A DNA stretch of 5,330 bases, from assembly GCA_030587605.1 (NCBI GenBank), contig JAUQYT010000157.1:1-5330 (forward strand), read 5' to 3'. Shown here piece by piece: positions 1-4,272 of this stretch; the first letter of the stretch is position 1, and every line of letters starts with the position of its first letter. Source of the stretch: Candidatus Njordarchaeum guaymasense (GTDB lineage: Archaea; Asgardarchaeota; Njordarchaeia; Njordarchaeales; Njordarchaeaceae). The translations under genes were made by a program, and so were the position numbers. Under the pieces are notes generated by a model. That model was not told the DNA's origin and did no database searches. It was given only the letters and a program-made list of their open reading frames with translations.

Positions 1-28
1 TGACTTACCATGAGATATAAAGATTCTC

Positions 29-217
29 TTACACTTTACAATAGCCAATCACCAGAGCGACGACGAAAATCGTTATTACAATGAACAACATAAAATATCG
101 CGATACATCACATTGAGTAGAAACAAGTGACGGCCCCAATAGAACTGATTTGAGACACAGTTTCAGGAAGAGGATCAGACCAGCAGTAAGCGCTAATCTG
201 TTTGCAATTGAACACAC
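29..217 (-). CDS. Doubtful small two-helix membrane protein, hypothetical
   Basis: This is a 62-codon open frame starting at a GTG (215-217) and ending at TAA (29-31). I recognise no family. The translation has two hydrophobic stretches, about residues 8-28 (LALTAGLILFLKL and following) and residues 42-59 (FMLFIVITIFVVALVIGY), so if expressed it would be a small two-helix membrane protein. Support is weak: the region upstream of the GTG has only a poor purine stretch (ATGAGATAA) and no convincing TATA box at the right distance. AT-rich DNA read on this strand readily gives Leu, Ile and Phe codons by chance. It is divergent from the Fe-S gene that starts at 270. Treat it as a candidate only. 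Confidence 0.22.
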   Translation of the reverse strand: MCSIANRLALTAGLILFLKLCLKSVLLGPSLVSTQCDVSRYFMLFIVITIFVVALVIGYCKV

Positions 218-229
218 TTATCTCATATG
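217..229 (+). promoter_or_regulatory. Possible promoter of the twin-CCG/LutB-like operon
   Basis: The AT-rich stretch CTTATCTCATATG lies about 25-30 bases before the ribosome binding site at 251-260, so a transcript from it would have a very short leader. The match to an archaeal TATA box is imperfect and no clear BRE is seen. The call rests mainly on position. Confidence 0.25.
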
Positions 230-250
230 TCGACGCGAATAGAGTACGAC

Positions 251-260
251 GGAGAGGTGA
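251..260 (+). promoter_or_regulatory. Ribosome binding site deciding the start of the CCG gene
   Basis: GGAGAGGTGA is a strong match to the archaeal anti-Shine-Dalgarno. Three in-frame start candidates follow: GTG 264, GTG 267 and ATG 270. The 9-base gap to ATG 270 is the best spacing; the GTG at 264 would be only 3 bases away. I therefore prefer 270. Confidence 0.6.
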
Positions 261-269
261 ATAGTGGTG

Positions 270-1004
270 ATGGAGTTTCCCCCTCGAGCTGAGTGGGTTC
301 TATATGCAGGTTGTTGGGCATCATATCGGGCGCCTGAGTCAGCGTGGTGCACCGCAAAGATTCTTGAGAAACTCGAATTAGACTTCACCGTTCTCGGTAA
401 GGATGAGAAATGCTGCGGTATGCCTTTTGTCGAGACTGGAGAAGAGCAAAAAGCAGCAAAACTAGCTTTAGTCAACTTGGAAGCAGCTAGGGATAAGGGT
501 GCGACAAAGATCTTGACAGTTTGCCCTGGCTGCTATCACTCCCTGAAACTTGCGCTTCCGAAATTTGCATCCGAGGAAATGGAAATCCACCATGTTTCTT
601 CATTTCTAAATGACAGGATCGCGAGGGGCGAAATACAACTTAAGAAGCCGATGGAGGGCAAGATAACTTACCACGACCCATGCAAGCTCGCAAGGTACTA
701 CAATATCATAGAGGAACCCAGATCGATCCTGAAGAACATCAAAGGCGTTCAATTCGTCGAGCTCCAGCACTCAGGGCTCGACGCTAGATGCTGTGGGAGA
801 GTATATGAGAAAGAATTAGCTGAGCTAACAGTCGCGATGAGCAAGGAGAGAATAGAGGAAGCTTCTTCAGCCAAAGCACAAGCCATAGCAACTTCCTGTC
901 CCATCTGCGCTCGAAACCTGATGATAGGCGCACAATCAGCGAAAAAGAACGTCACGGTATACGATCTGCCGGTCTTGGTTGCCAGACAGGCTGGTTACAT
1001 TTAG
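270..1004 (+). CDS. Twin-CCG Fe-S oxidoreductase subunit (HdrB/LutA-like)
   Basis: This is a 244-residue soluble protein made of two cysteine-rich CCG domains (PF02754 type). Domain 1 carries C15, C48-C49-G and C85-P-G-C88. Domain 2 carries C138, C174-C175-G and C210-P-I-C213. In heterodisulfide reductase HdrB, each full CX(31-39)CCX(~35)CXXC motif binds a non-cubane [4Fe-4S] cluster. LutA, GlpC and the C-terminal half of GlcF/HdrD share the fold. All ligand cysteines of both motifs are present here, so two clusters are plausible. After the second CCG the sequence reads RVYE rather than the glycine run usual in this family. The region around C15 (GCWASYRAPE) resembles the HdrD-type CCG half. 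The LutB-like gene follows after 34 bases, so the two are almost certainly co-transcribed and probably form one cytoplasmic electron-transfer complex. The substrate is unknown: lactate or glycolate oxidation and heterodisulfide-like chemistry are both possible. An upstream GTG at 264 would add two residues. Confidence 0.9.
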   Translation: MEFPPRAEWVLYAGCWASYRAPESAWCTAKILEKLELDFTVLGKDEKCCGMPFVETGEEQKAAKLALVNLEAARDKGATKILTVCPGCYHSLKLALPKFASEEMEIHHVSSFLNDRIARGEIQLKKPMEGKITYHDPCKLARYYNIIEEPRSILKNIKGVQFVELQHSGLDARCCGRVYEKELAELTVAMSKERIEEASSAKAQAIATSCPICARNLMIGAQSAKKNVTVYDLPVLVARQAGYI

Positions 1005-1023
1005 ACCGAAAAAGGAACTTCAT

Positions 1024-1030
1024 GGGTGTG
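1024..1030 (+). promoter_or_regulatory. Ribosome binding site deciding the LutB-like start
   Basis: GGGTGTG lies 8 bases before ATG 1039. The open frame extends upstream to a TTG at 979, inside the previous gene, but that TTG has no Shine-Dalgarno sequence. The extra 20 residues do not resemble the family N-terminus, so the start is placed at 1039. Confidence 0.5.
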
Positions 1031-1038
1031 AAGAAATA

Positions 1039-2343
1039 ATGTCAAAGTTGTCCCCCTTCGAGGATGTCCAGAAGAGGTTTAACGCAGCATTATCAAACAA
1101 GAATGACGTAATGAGCAGAAAGTACATCTGCGACAATGCCGCAGTCCTTAGGCGACAAACAGCCAGAATGGATCTGAAAAGCGCGCAGGAGAAGTTCCGC
1201 AAGATCAAGGAGTACTCCATTAAGAATCTGGACAAACTCCTCGCGCAAGCCAAGGCAAGCTTAGAGAAGAATGGCTGCAAATTCCACCTATGTGAGAAAG
1301 CCTCCGACGCGATAAAGATAGTCTCAGAACTAACCCAAGGAGAAGAGTTCGTCCTGAAATCCAAATCCAATGACATTAAGGAGATAGAATTACCTGAAGC
1401 GCTTGAGTCTAAGGGAGTCAAAGTCATTGAGACTGACCTAGGAGACCGAGCACTACAGTTGACTGGAGACAAGCCCTTCCACGCTCAGGGACCAGCCGTG
1501 CTCGTACCAGCGACGAAGGTGGCTGAAGCCTTCTCGAAGAATCTTGGGAGATCCATAAAACCAGTACCTCCTGACATAGTCGAAGCTGCTCGCGTCGGTT
1601 TCAGAGACCTATTCTTCAAGGCCAAGGTTGGAATTACCGGGGCGAACGCCATTGCCGCTGAGGGCGCAGTAATGCTTGTTGAAAACGAGGGAAACATATC
1701 AAATATCACAAGGCTATGCAACCGCCACATATTAGTTGCAGGAATCAACAAAGTGGTGCCAACCTTCGAGGACGCGTTCCATGTGGCTAGAACCAATGAG
1801 CACTTCCTAGGAATACTCGGTACATACATGTCGGTGATAGCTGGTCCAAGTAGAACGAGAGACATACAAGGATTGGAAGTTCTTGGTGTGCACGGAGCCA
1901 GGGAAGTTCACGTCGTACTTGTTGACGATTGGAGAACGCGAGCTAAGCAGGAAGGATTCGAGGAATGCCTGTACTGTGTTCACTGCTCATCTTGCTTCTA
2001 TGACTGTCCTGTATTCAGGCAAGTGGGCTCAGACTACGGCTACAAGTACAAGAACTTTGGTGGAATAGGTGTGATTCACACAGCGTTCCATAAGGGGCTG
2101 GAAGAAGCAGCGCGCGCAGGGCTATTCGCATGCACAGTATGCAAGGGCTGCGTCGACAAGTGCCCAGGGAAAATAGACACACCAAGCATGATAATCAAGT
2201 TACGCAGAAGAGCCATCGAAGAAGGCATCAAGCCTCCAACATATGACCCATCCTCCGAGAACATAGATAACACGGGAAACGTTTTTGGTCTGCCGTCCGA
2301 CAATAGACTAGAATGGGTTGAATGGGGAGAAACAGCATTCTAA
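1039..2343 (+). CDS. LutB-like protein: LUD domain plus two [4Fe-4S] motifs
   Basis: This 434-residue protein has the LutB/LldF order. A helical N-terminus (about 1-85) is followed by a LUD domain (about 85-300) and a ferredoxin-type dicluster domain (about 305-380). LUD hallmarks are K-S-K-S at 107-110, ETDLGD near 131-136, the GITGAN start near 198, NEGN near 216, and GPSRTRDI followed by GVHG (about 269-286). The first cluster motif is C313-x2-C316-x2-C319-x3-C323-P, with an extra C310 three residues before it. The second is C365-x2-C368-x2-C371-x3-C375-P. In characterised bacteria LutB is the Fe-S partner in lactate oxidation. The protein ends about 60 residues after the last cysteine with a GN-x-FG-x-P...R-x2-W segment (about 413-429). 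In fused LutB-LutA and HdrD/GlcF-type proteins this segment leads into the CCG half, which here is encoded by the upstream gene. It is a cytoplasmic, probably oxygen-sensitive electron-transfer subunit. The family is secure; the physiological substrate is not. Confidence 0.92.
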   Translation: MSKLSPFEDVQKRFNAALSNKNDVMSRKYICDNAAVLRRQTARMDLKSAQEKFRKIKEYSIKNLDKLLAQAKASLEKNGCKFHLCEKASDAIKIVSELTQGEEFVLKSKSNDIKEIELPEALESKGVKVIETDLGDRALQLTGDKPFHAQGPAVLVPATKVAEAFSKNLGRSIKPVPPDIVEAARVGFRDLFFKAKVGITGANAIAAEGAVMLVENEGNISNITRLCNRHILVAGINKVVPTFEDAFHVARTNEHFLGILGTYMSVIAGPSRTRDIQGLEVLGVHGAREVHVVLVDDWRTRAKQEGFEECLYCVHCSSCFYDCPVFRQVGSDYGYKYKNFGGIGVIHTAFHKGLEEAARAGLFACTVCKGCVDKCPGKIDTPSMIIKLRRRAIEEGIKPPTYDPSSENIDNTGNVFGLPSDNRLEWVEWGETAF

Positions 2344-2362
2344 TTGAGTAACAATAGCTAAC

Positions 2363-2378
2363 AGGAAAATCTTATATG
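2363..2378 (+). promoter_or_regulatory. TATA/BRE-like promoter of the first ferredoxin
   Basis: A purine-rich AGGAAAAT (BRE-like) precedes CTTATATG (TATA-like, 2371-2378). Transcription would start near 2400, giving a leader of about 25 bases that includes the ribosome binding site. The ferredoxin can therefore be expressed independently of the Fe-S operon upstream, 81 bases away. Confidence 0.55.
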
Positions 2379-2413
2379 ACGAGCTATGGATATTAAAACA
2401 CCCATAAACAAAA

Positions 2414-2420
2414 GGTGATG
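2414..2420 (+). promoter_or_regulatory. Ribosome binding site of the first ferredoxin
   Basis: GGTGATG is a near-perfect match to the archaeal 16S rRNA 3' end and lies 4 bases before ATG 2425. It fixes the start and is one of the clearest archaeal signals in the window. Confidence 0.7.
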
Positions 2421-2424
2421 CTAG

Positions 2425-2613
2425 ATGCCTCCAGAGATCGATAGAGACGAATGTATTGGCTGCCAAGCATGTGTTCAAGCATGTCCAAACAGTGCCCTTG
2501 AGATGGATGACGAGGAGAAGTCAGTCTTGGCACACCCTGATAAGTGCACGGACGTCTGGGCTTGTGTTGATGTATGCCCAACGGGCGCTTGTAAGAAGCC
2601 TGGGAAGAAATAG
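2425..2613 (+). CDS. Small two-motif ferredoxin with a cysteine missing in motif 2
   Basis: This is a 62-residue acidic bacterial-type ferredoxin, a soluble low-potential electron carrier. Motif 1 is canonical: C10-x2-C13-x2-C16-x3-C20-P. Motif 2 is C41-x5-C47-x3-C51-P, so the position where the second cysteine belongs (44) is Val. In two-cluster ferredoxins each cluster takes three cysteines from one motif and the last from the other. Cluster I (C10, C13, C16, C51) should therefore be [4Fe-4S], while cluster II (C41, C47, C20) lacks a ligand and could be [3Fe-4S], use another ligand, or be labile. The C-x5-C-x3-CP pattern matches the 3Fe site of archaeal seven-iron ferredoxins, which usually have Asp where Val stands here; an Asp sits one residue earlier, at 43. 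A further C56 follows the motif. The protein ends in a Lys-rich tail. Its neighbours suggest it serves the twin-CCG/LutB-like complex, but that is inference. Confidence 0.9.
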   Translation: MPPEIDRDECIGCQACVQACPNSALEMDDEEKSVLAHPDKCTDVWACVDVCPTGACKKPGKK

Positions 2614-2672
2614 ATTGCCTAACATGCCAAGAGAGAGGAAGAGAAGCCCAGGAAGAAGTAGGAACGTAGCGG

Positions 2673-2692
2673 TTGTTTTATCTGTTTTCCTC
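2673..2692 (+). terminator. T-rich terminator-like stretch after the first ferredoxin
   Basis: The stretch TTGTTTTATCTGTTTTCCTC lies about 60 bases after the first ferredoxin's stop codon. Archaeal transcription commonly ends at T-rich runs in the non-template strand. The runs here are interrupted, and a short palindrome AAAAGCTTTT follows at 2694-2703. The call is plausible rather than firm. Confidence 0.4.
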
Positions 2693-2718
2693 CAAAAGCT
2701 TTTCTCGGAGTCTGAGTG

Positions 2719-2737
2719 ATGTAAGTGTTACTTACAT
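2719..2737. promoter_or_regulatory. Perfect inverted repeat, operator or hairpin candidate
   Basis: ATGTAAGT-GTT-ACTTACAT is an exact 8-base inverted repeat around a 3-base centre. It lies about 65 bases upstream of the TATA-like box of the second ferredoxin and downstream of the T-rich stretch ending the first ferredoxin. The size and symmetry fit a dimeric DNA-binding regulator site. A transcribed hairpin with a 3-base loop is the alternative. Confidence 0.45.
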
Positions 2738-2795
2738 AACATTAAGCTGTTGAAGAAACAAACCTATGCAAATGTAGCGCCACACAGTTGAAGGT

Positions 2796-2811
2796 AGCAA
2801 AGCGATATATT
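2796..2811 (+). promoter_or_regulatory. TATA/BRE-like promoter of the second ferredoxin
   Basis: AGCAAAGC precedes GATATATT (2804-2811). A transcript would start near 2833, about 30 bases before the TTG start at 2865. This supports the gene despite its non-ATG start. Confidence 0.5.
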
Positions 2812-2864
2812 TGCAGGATGCGCCTAAACAATAACGGTGTGATAATTCCTAGGATGGGAGCTAC

Positions 2865-3074
2865 TTGGGTAAGCTTGCTAAGATACCTGTGATAGACCCT
2901 GAAACATGTATCGGAGCCGGTGAATGCATCAGAAATTGCTCCAAGAAAGCGTTGAAGCTGGTTGAAGGAAGAGCTGTTCTCGTGAATTCAAAACCGTGCG
3001 TCAGTTGCAGAGAAACAGCTTGTGAATTCTCGTGCCCCACTGGTGCAATCACGATCAAATACCAAGAGGTCTGA
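2865..3074 (+). CDS. Small divergent ferredoxin with two unusual cysteine motifs
   Basis: This 69-residue ferredoxin-like protein starts at TTG. GGGAG (2856-2860) lies just upstream, and an in-frame TAG at 2850 leaves no earlier start. Motif 1 is C15-x5-C21-x3-C25-S. The second cysteine is replaced by Ala18 and the usual proline after the last cysteine is Ser26. The local sequence CIGAGEC resembles the [3Fe-4S] site of seven-iron archaeal ferredoxins with the Asp changed to Ala. Motif 2 is C45-x2-C48-x4-C53-x3-C57-P, two residues longer than the standard spacing between its second and third cysteines. The expected reading is one normal cubane plus one three-iron or labile cluster, but this is inferred from motif spacing alone. 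It is not a simple copy of the ferredoxin 250 bases upstream, because the cysteine loss is in the opposite half. It has its own promoter, so it is probably regulated separately. Its partner is unknown. Confidence 0.82.
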   Translation: MGKLAKIPVIDPETCIGAGECIRNCSKKALKLVEGRAVLVNSKPCVSCRETACEFSCPTGAITIKYQEV

Positions 3075-3082
3075 GGAAGAAA

Positions 3083-3111
3083 AGGGATGAACTCCGAATC
3101 AAAACATCCCT
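3083..3111 (+). terminator. Hairpin downstream of the second ferredoxin, possible terminator
   Basis: AGGGATG (3083-3089) and CATCCCT (3105-3111) are exact inverted repeats separated by 15 bases, starting 8 bases after the ferredoxin stop codon. No T-run follows directly; the nearest T-rich stretch is CCTTTTCCCT at 3191-3200. It could stabilise the mRNA end or separate the two convergent genes. Between 3112 and 3213 I see nothing else. Confidence 0.28.
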
Positions 3112-3213
3112 GAGTAGTCTCTTTCACGTAGGGCTGCCTGAAATCGCTGGACAACACGGTTGCGTGTAGCAGATCAGTGAGCTGAGAATTCCTTTTCCCT
3201 CTATGCCTGCGAG

Positions 3214-3750
3214 TCACAATCGCTTCAGGAAATCGATTGCCTTTTCCTCTGCAGTCTTTTTCTCTAAGACATCTTCGTTAGGTGCCGAGTCTCCTCTCAT
3301 TTCAGTTCTGGATAATCTCTTGAGAAGCAGTCTAAGAGAGGACACAATAGCCCCAAGCACATCTTCACTTAACTCAGAGGTCAGATCCATACCTTTTAGG
3401 TCCATTATGTCTTGTGAGTGCCTGTCCAAGAAAACCTTCGCAATAGCCTGTAAGATTTCTTCTGCAGCTAGAATCGGGAAATTCTCGTCAGCAATGATGC
3501 ACACTATGACTTGGGGTTCCTCCATAACCTGTAGAGCCGCTATCTTCAACGGAGGGATACTGACAGTCTTCAGAACAGCTTCTTTGGAGACTTCTCTGGC
3601 GAAGGAAGCTATGGCACTGAGAAAACCTGTAACTAAGTTTGGTTCAACAGATTCTCCCCAGTATTTCACGTGGAATACGGAAGCGCCGTCGACGATTATG
3701 TAAACGTTACTTATCGATCCATGCTCTCCCATTTCCACGTCTTCTGTCAA
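3214..3750 (-). CDS. Longin/roadblock-like domain protein, possible GTPase regulator
   Basis: This is a 178-residue soluble protein with no signal peptide, membrane helix or cysteine-rich motif. It starts at TTG 3750, backed by a GGTGA ribosome binding site 6 bases upstream on the minus strand and a TATA-like box further up. An ATG at residue 7 is the alternative start. Residues 15-120 alternate strand-like and helix-like stretches: VYIIVDGASVFHVKYWG, then a helix around LVTGFLSAIASFAREV, then strands at VIVCIIADENF and a further helix. The pattern of a self-reported small domain beginning with a hydrophobic strand, a 'gG/dGxxxF' turn and an 'LVxGFLSAIxSFxxE' helix is typical of archaeal longin/roadblock-like proteins, which in Asgard and related archaea are linked to small GTPases. 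No GTPase is in the window. The C-terminal 50 residues are charged and probably helical. It is convergent with the second ferredoxin. The fold call is by eye, so moderate. Confidence 0.7.
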   Translation of the reverse strand: MTEDVEMGEHGSISNVYIIVDGASVFHVKYWGESVEPNLVTGFLSAIASFAREVSKEAVLKTVSIPPLKIAALQVMEEPQVIVCIIADENFPILAAEEILQAIAKVFLDRHSQDIMDLKGMDLTSELSEDVLGAIVSSLRLLLKRLSRTEMRGDSAPNEDVLEKKTAEEKAIDFLKRL

Positions 3751-3756
3751 AATGAG

Positions 3757-3761
3757 TCACC
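3757..3761 (-). promoter_or_regulatory. Ribosome binding site supporting the TTG start of the longin-like gene
   Basis: Read on the minus strand this is GGTGA, 6 bases before TTG 3750. It favours the TTG over the downstream ATG at 3732, which has no such site. Confidence 0.55.
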
Positions 3762-3792
3762 GTCCAATTCCAACTAGGTTCAACCAAGCGAA

Positions 3793-3803
3793 TACATATA
3801 GAG
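3793..3803 (-). promoter_or_regulatory. TATA-like promoter of the longin-like gene
   Basis: On the minus strand this reads CTCTATATGTA. A transcript would start near 3773, giving a leader of about 23 bases that contains the GGTGA site. The agreement of TATA, ribosome binding site and start codon makes this one of the better promoter calls in the window. Confidence 0.5.
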
Positions 3804-3834
3804 ATGCTATCAGCAGGCTCGAATTCTAGGCAGC

Positions 3835-3851
3835 AAACCTTTCATAGGTTT
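3835..3851. repeat. Short inverted repeat 6-5-6
   Basis: AAACCT and AGGTTT flank TTCAT. It is exact but short, lies inside the coding-like tail, and is followed by a run of six G. No function is assigned. Confidence 0.3.
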
Positions 3852-3909
3852 TCGGGGGGCTGTCTGCCACGTTCATCCAAGTACTAGAAAAGTTGAAGAT
3901 GTATTAAAG

Positions 3910-3926
3910 GCTTTTTTGGAAAAAGC
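3910..3926. repeat. Inverted repeat 7-3-7, terminator-like hairpin
   Basis: GCTTTTT-TGG-AAAAAGC is an exact 7-base inverted repeat with a 3-base loop. It lies just before the stop codon of the coding-like tail. The T-run on one strand and A-run on the other could act as a terminator in either direction, but no confident gene ends here. Confidence 0.35.
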
Positions 3927-3955
3927 AGATTGAACGCTCCAAGAGAATGCGATTA

Positions 3956-3967
3956 TCACATATGTGA
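3956..3967. promoter_or_regulatory. Perfect 12-base palindrome, possible operator
   Basis: TCACATATGTGA is an uninterrupted palindrome in the gap upstream of the ATPase. Its symmetry suits a dimeric regulator, but a single 12-base palindrome in 500 bases of AT-leaning DNA is only mild evidence. Confidence 0.3.
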
Positions 3968-4005
3968 ACTTCCTAATCATACTGCAGGAATCATGAATAC
4001 CAGGA

Positions 4006-4185
4006 TTGGACGGCGAGACGAGGAACCTTGGGGTCCCTCCCGCATTTCCAGAAGATTTCAGGGGTCAAATATTAACCTGTCCACAGTGTCAAGACCCTAA
4101 AGTCAAAGAAGGTGTGTTTCATGTGTCATCTCCCGCAATAAGCGTTAACTTAATATTCGGGGCAGAATCACGGTCACAAAGATAA
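4006..4185 (+). CDS. Doubtful small ORF with a single CPxC motif, half zinc ribbon
   Basis: This 59-codon frame runs from TTG 4006 to TAA 4183-4185. The start has no ribosome binding site. The translation contains PPAFPEDFRG, then C25-P-Q-C28, then VKEGVFHVSSP. A CPxC knuckle followed by a beta-like stretch is what the first half of a zinc ribbon looks like, but there is no second CxxC in this frame. The frames after the stop contain lone cysteines only. It may be a decayed zinc-ribbon gene, a real small protein that pairs its metal site between subunits, or chance. A second frame overlapping 3994-4107 is also open and equally unsupported. I assign no function. Confidence 0.22.
   Translation: MDGETRNLGVPPAFPEDFRGQILTCPQCQDPKVKEGVFHVSSPAISVNLIFGAESRSQR
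4020..4039. repeat. Imperfect hairpin, 8 pairs with one mismatch
   Basis: GAGGAACC-TTGG-GGTCCCTC can fold into an 8-base stem with one A-C mismatch and a 4-base loop. It sits inside the doubtful CPxC ORF. It is recorded as a structural element of unknown role. Confidence 0.25.
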
Positions 4186-4256
4186 CCACGTGTGTACCAG
4201 GCAATGAACGAAAAAGACAACGCTTTACAACCTCAGAATTGACTGCTGCTTATCTA

Positions 4257-4262
4257 GGTGAG
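4257..4262 (+). promoter_or_regulatory. Ribosome binding site of the P-type ATPase
   Basis: GGTGAG precedes ATG 4273 by 10 bases. A GTG at 4258 in the same frame follows an in-frame TAG (4255-4257) and would destroy the site, so ATG 4273 is the chosen start. Confidence 0.55.
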
Positions 4263-4272
4263 TGAGAATCGT

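Larger units (their letters stand above)
2614..2864. other. Intergenic gap between the ferredoxins
   Basis: This 251-base gap shows no convincing gene. It holds a purine-rich stretch just after the first ferredoxin, a T-rich terminator-like run (2673-2692), the palindrome AAAAGCTTTT (2694-2703), a perfect 8-3-8 dyad (2719-2737) and the promoter of the second ferredoxin (2796-2811). An open frame at 2456-2719 overlaps the ferredoxin in another frame and is a shadow. Confidence 0.6.
3802..3933 (+). pseudogene. Coding-like C-terminal tail without a start codon
   Basis: A 43-codon stretch is open from just after a TAG (3799-3801) to TGA (3931-3933) and contains no ATG or GTG before its final codons. 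Its translation looks like a protein C-terminus: LGSKPFIGFRG, then HVHPSTRKVEDVLKAF and a charged end. The 'hPsT..eDV...l' style ending vaguely recalls PLP-dependent decarboxylases or aminotransferases, but I cannot assign it. The adjacent frame is open from ATG 3752 to TAG 3827 and could be an earlier piece joined by one frameshift near 3823-3828. An open run of this length is quite likely by chance, and the stretch overlaps the promoter of the minus-strand gene, so confidence is low. Confidence 0.25.
3751..4272. other. 522-base gap before the ATPase: promoter, dyads, possible decayed ORFs
   Basis: No complete, well-supported gene is visible here. The left part carries the minus-strand promoter and ribosome binding site of the longin-like gene. 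The middle and right parts hold two coding-like stretches on the plus strand (3802-3933 and 4006-4185). Dyads are found at 3835-3851, 3910-3926, 3956-3967 and 4020-4039. I found no tRNA-like cloverleaf and no CRISPR-type repeats. A weak TATA-like TTAATATT lies at 4150-4157, and no clear promoter for the ATPase stands out. Confidence 0.5.

Noticed and set aside
979..1038. Upstream TTG start extending the LutB-like protein by 20 residues
   Set aside because: It would overlap the CCG gene by 26 bases without a ribosome binding site. ATG 1039 has GGGTGTG at 8 bases and matches the family N-terminus better.
1020..1865. Minus-strand open frames (1020-1472 and 1485-1865) inside the LutB-like gene
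   Set aside because: They lie wholly within a confidently identified gene on the other strand and show no family features.
2611..2662. Readthrough of the TAG ending the first ferredoxin into an in-frame Lys/Glu-rich stretch (possible pyrrolysine)
   Set aside because: A TAA follows two codons after the TAG, so readthrough would stop at once. The Lys/Glu codons after it reflect purine-rich DNA.
2709..2760. C/D box small RNA suggested by adjacent CTGA and GTGATG
   Set aside because: No upstream C box at the right spacing and no terminal CTGA were found. The dyad explains the region better.
3203..3703. Plus-strand 166-codon open frame opposite the longin-like gene
   Set aside because: It is Ser-rich with no recognisable fold and no ribosome binding site. 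The minus-strand frame has a promoter, GGTGA site and domain-like sequence.
3810..3840. tRNA T-arm-like GGCTCGAATTC
   Set aside because: No acceptor stem, anticodon arm or matching T-stem could be built around it.
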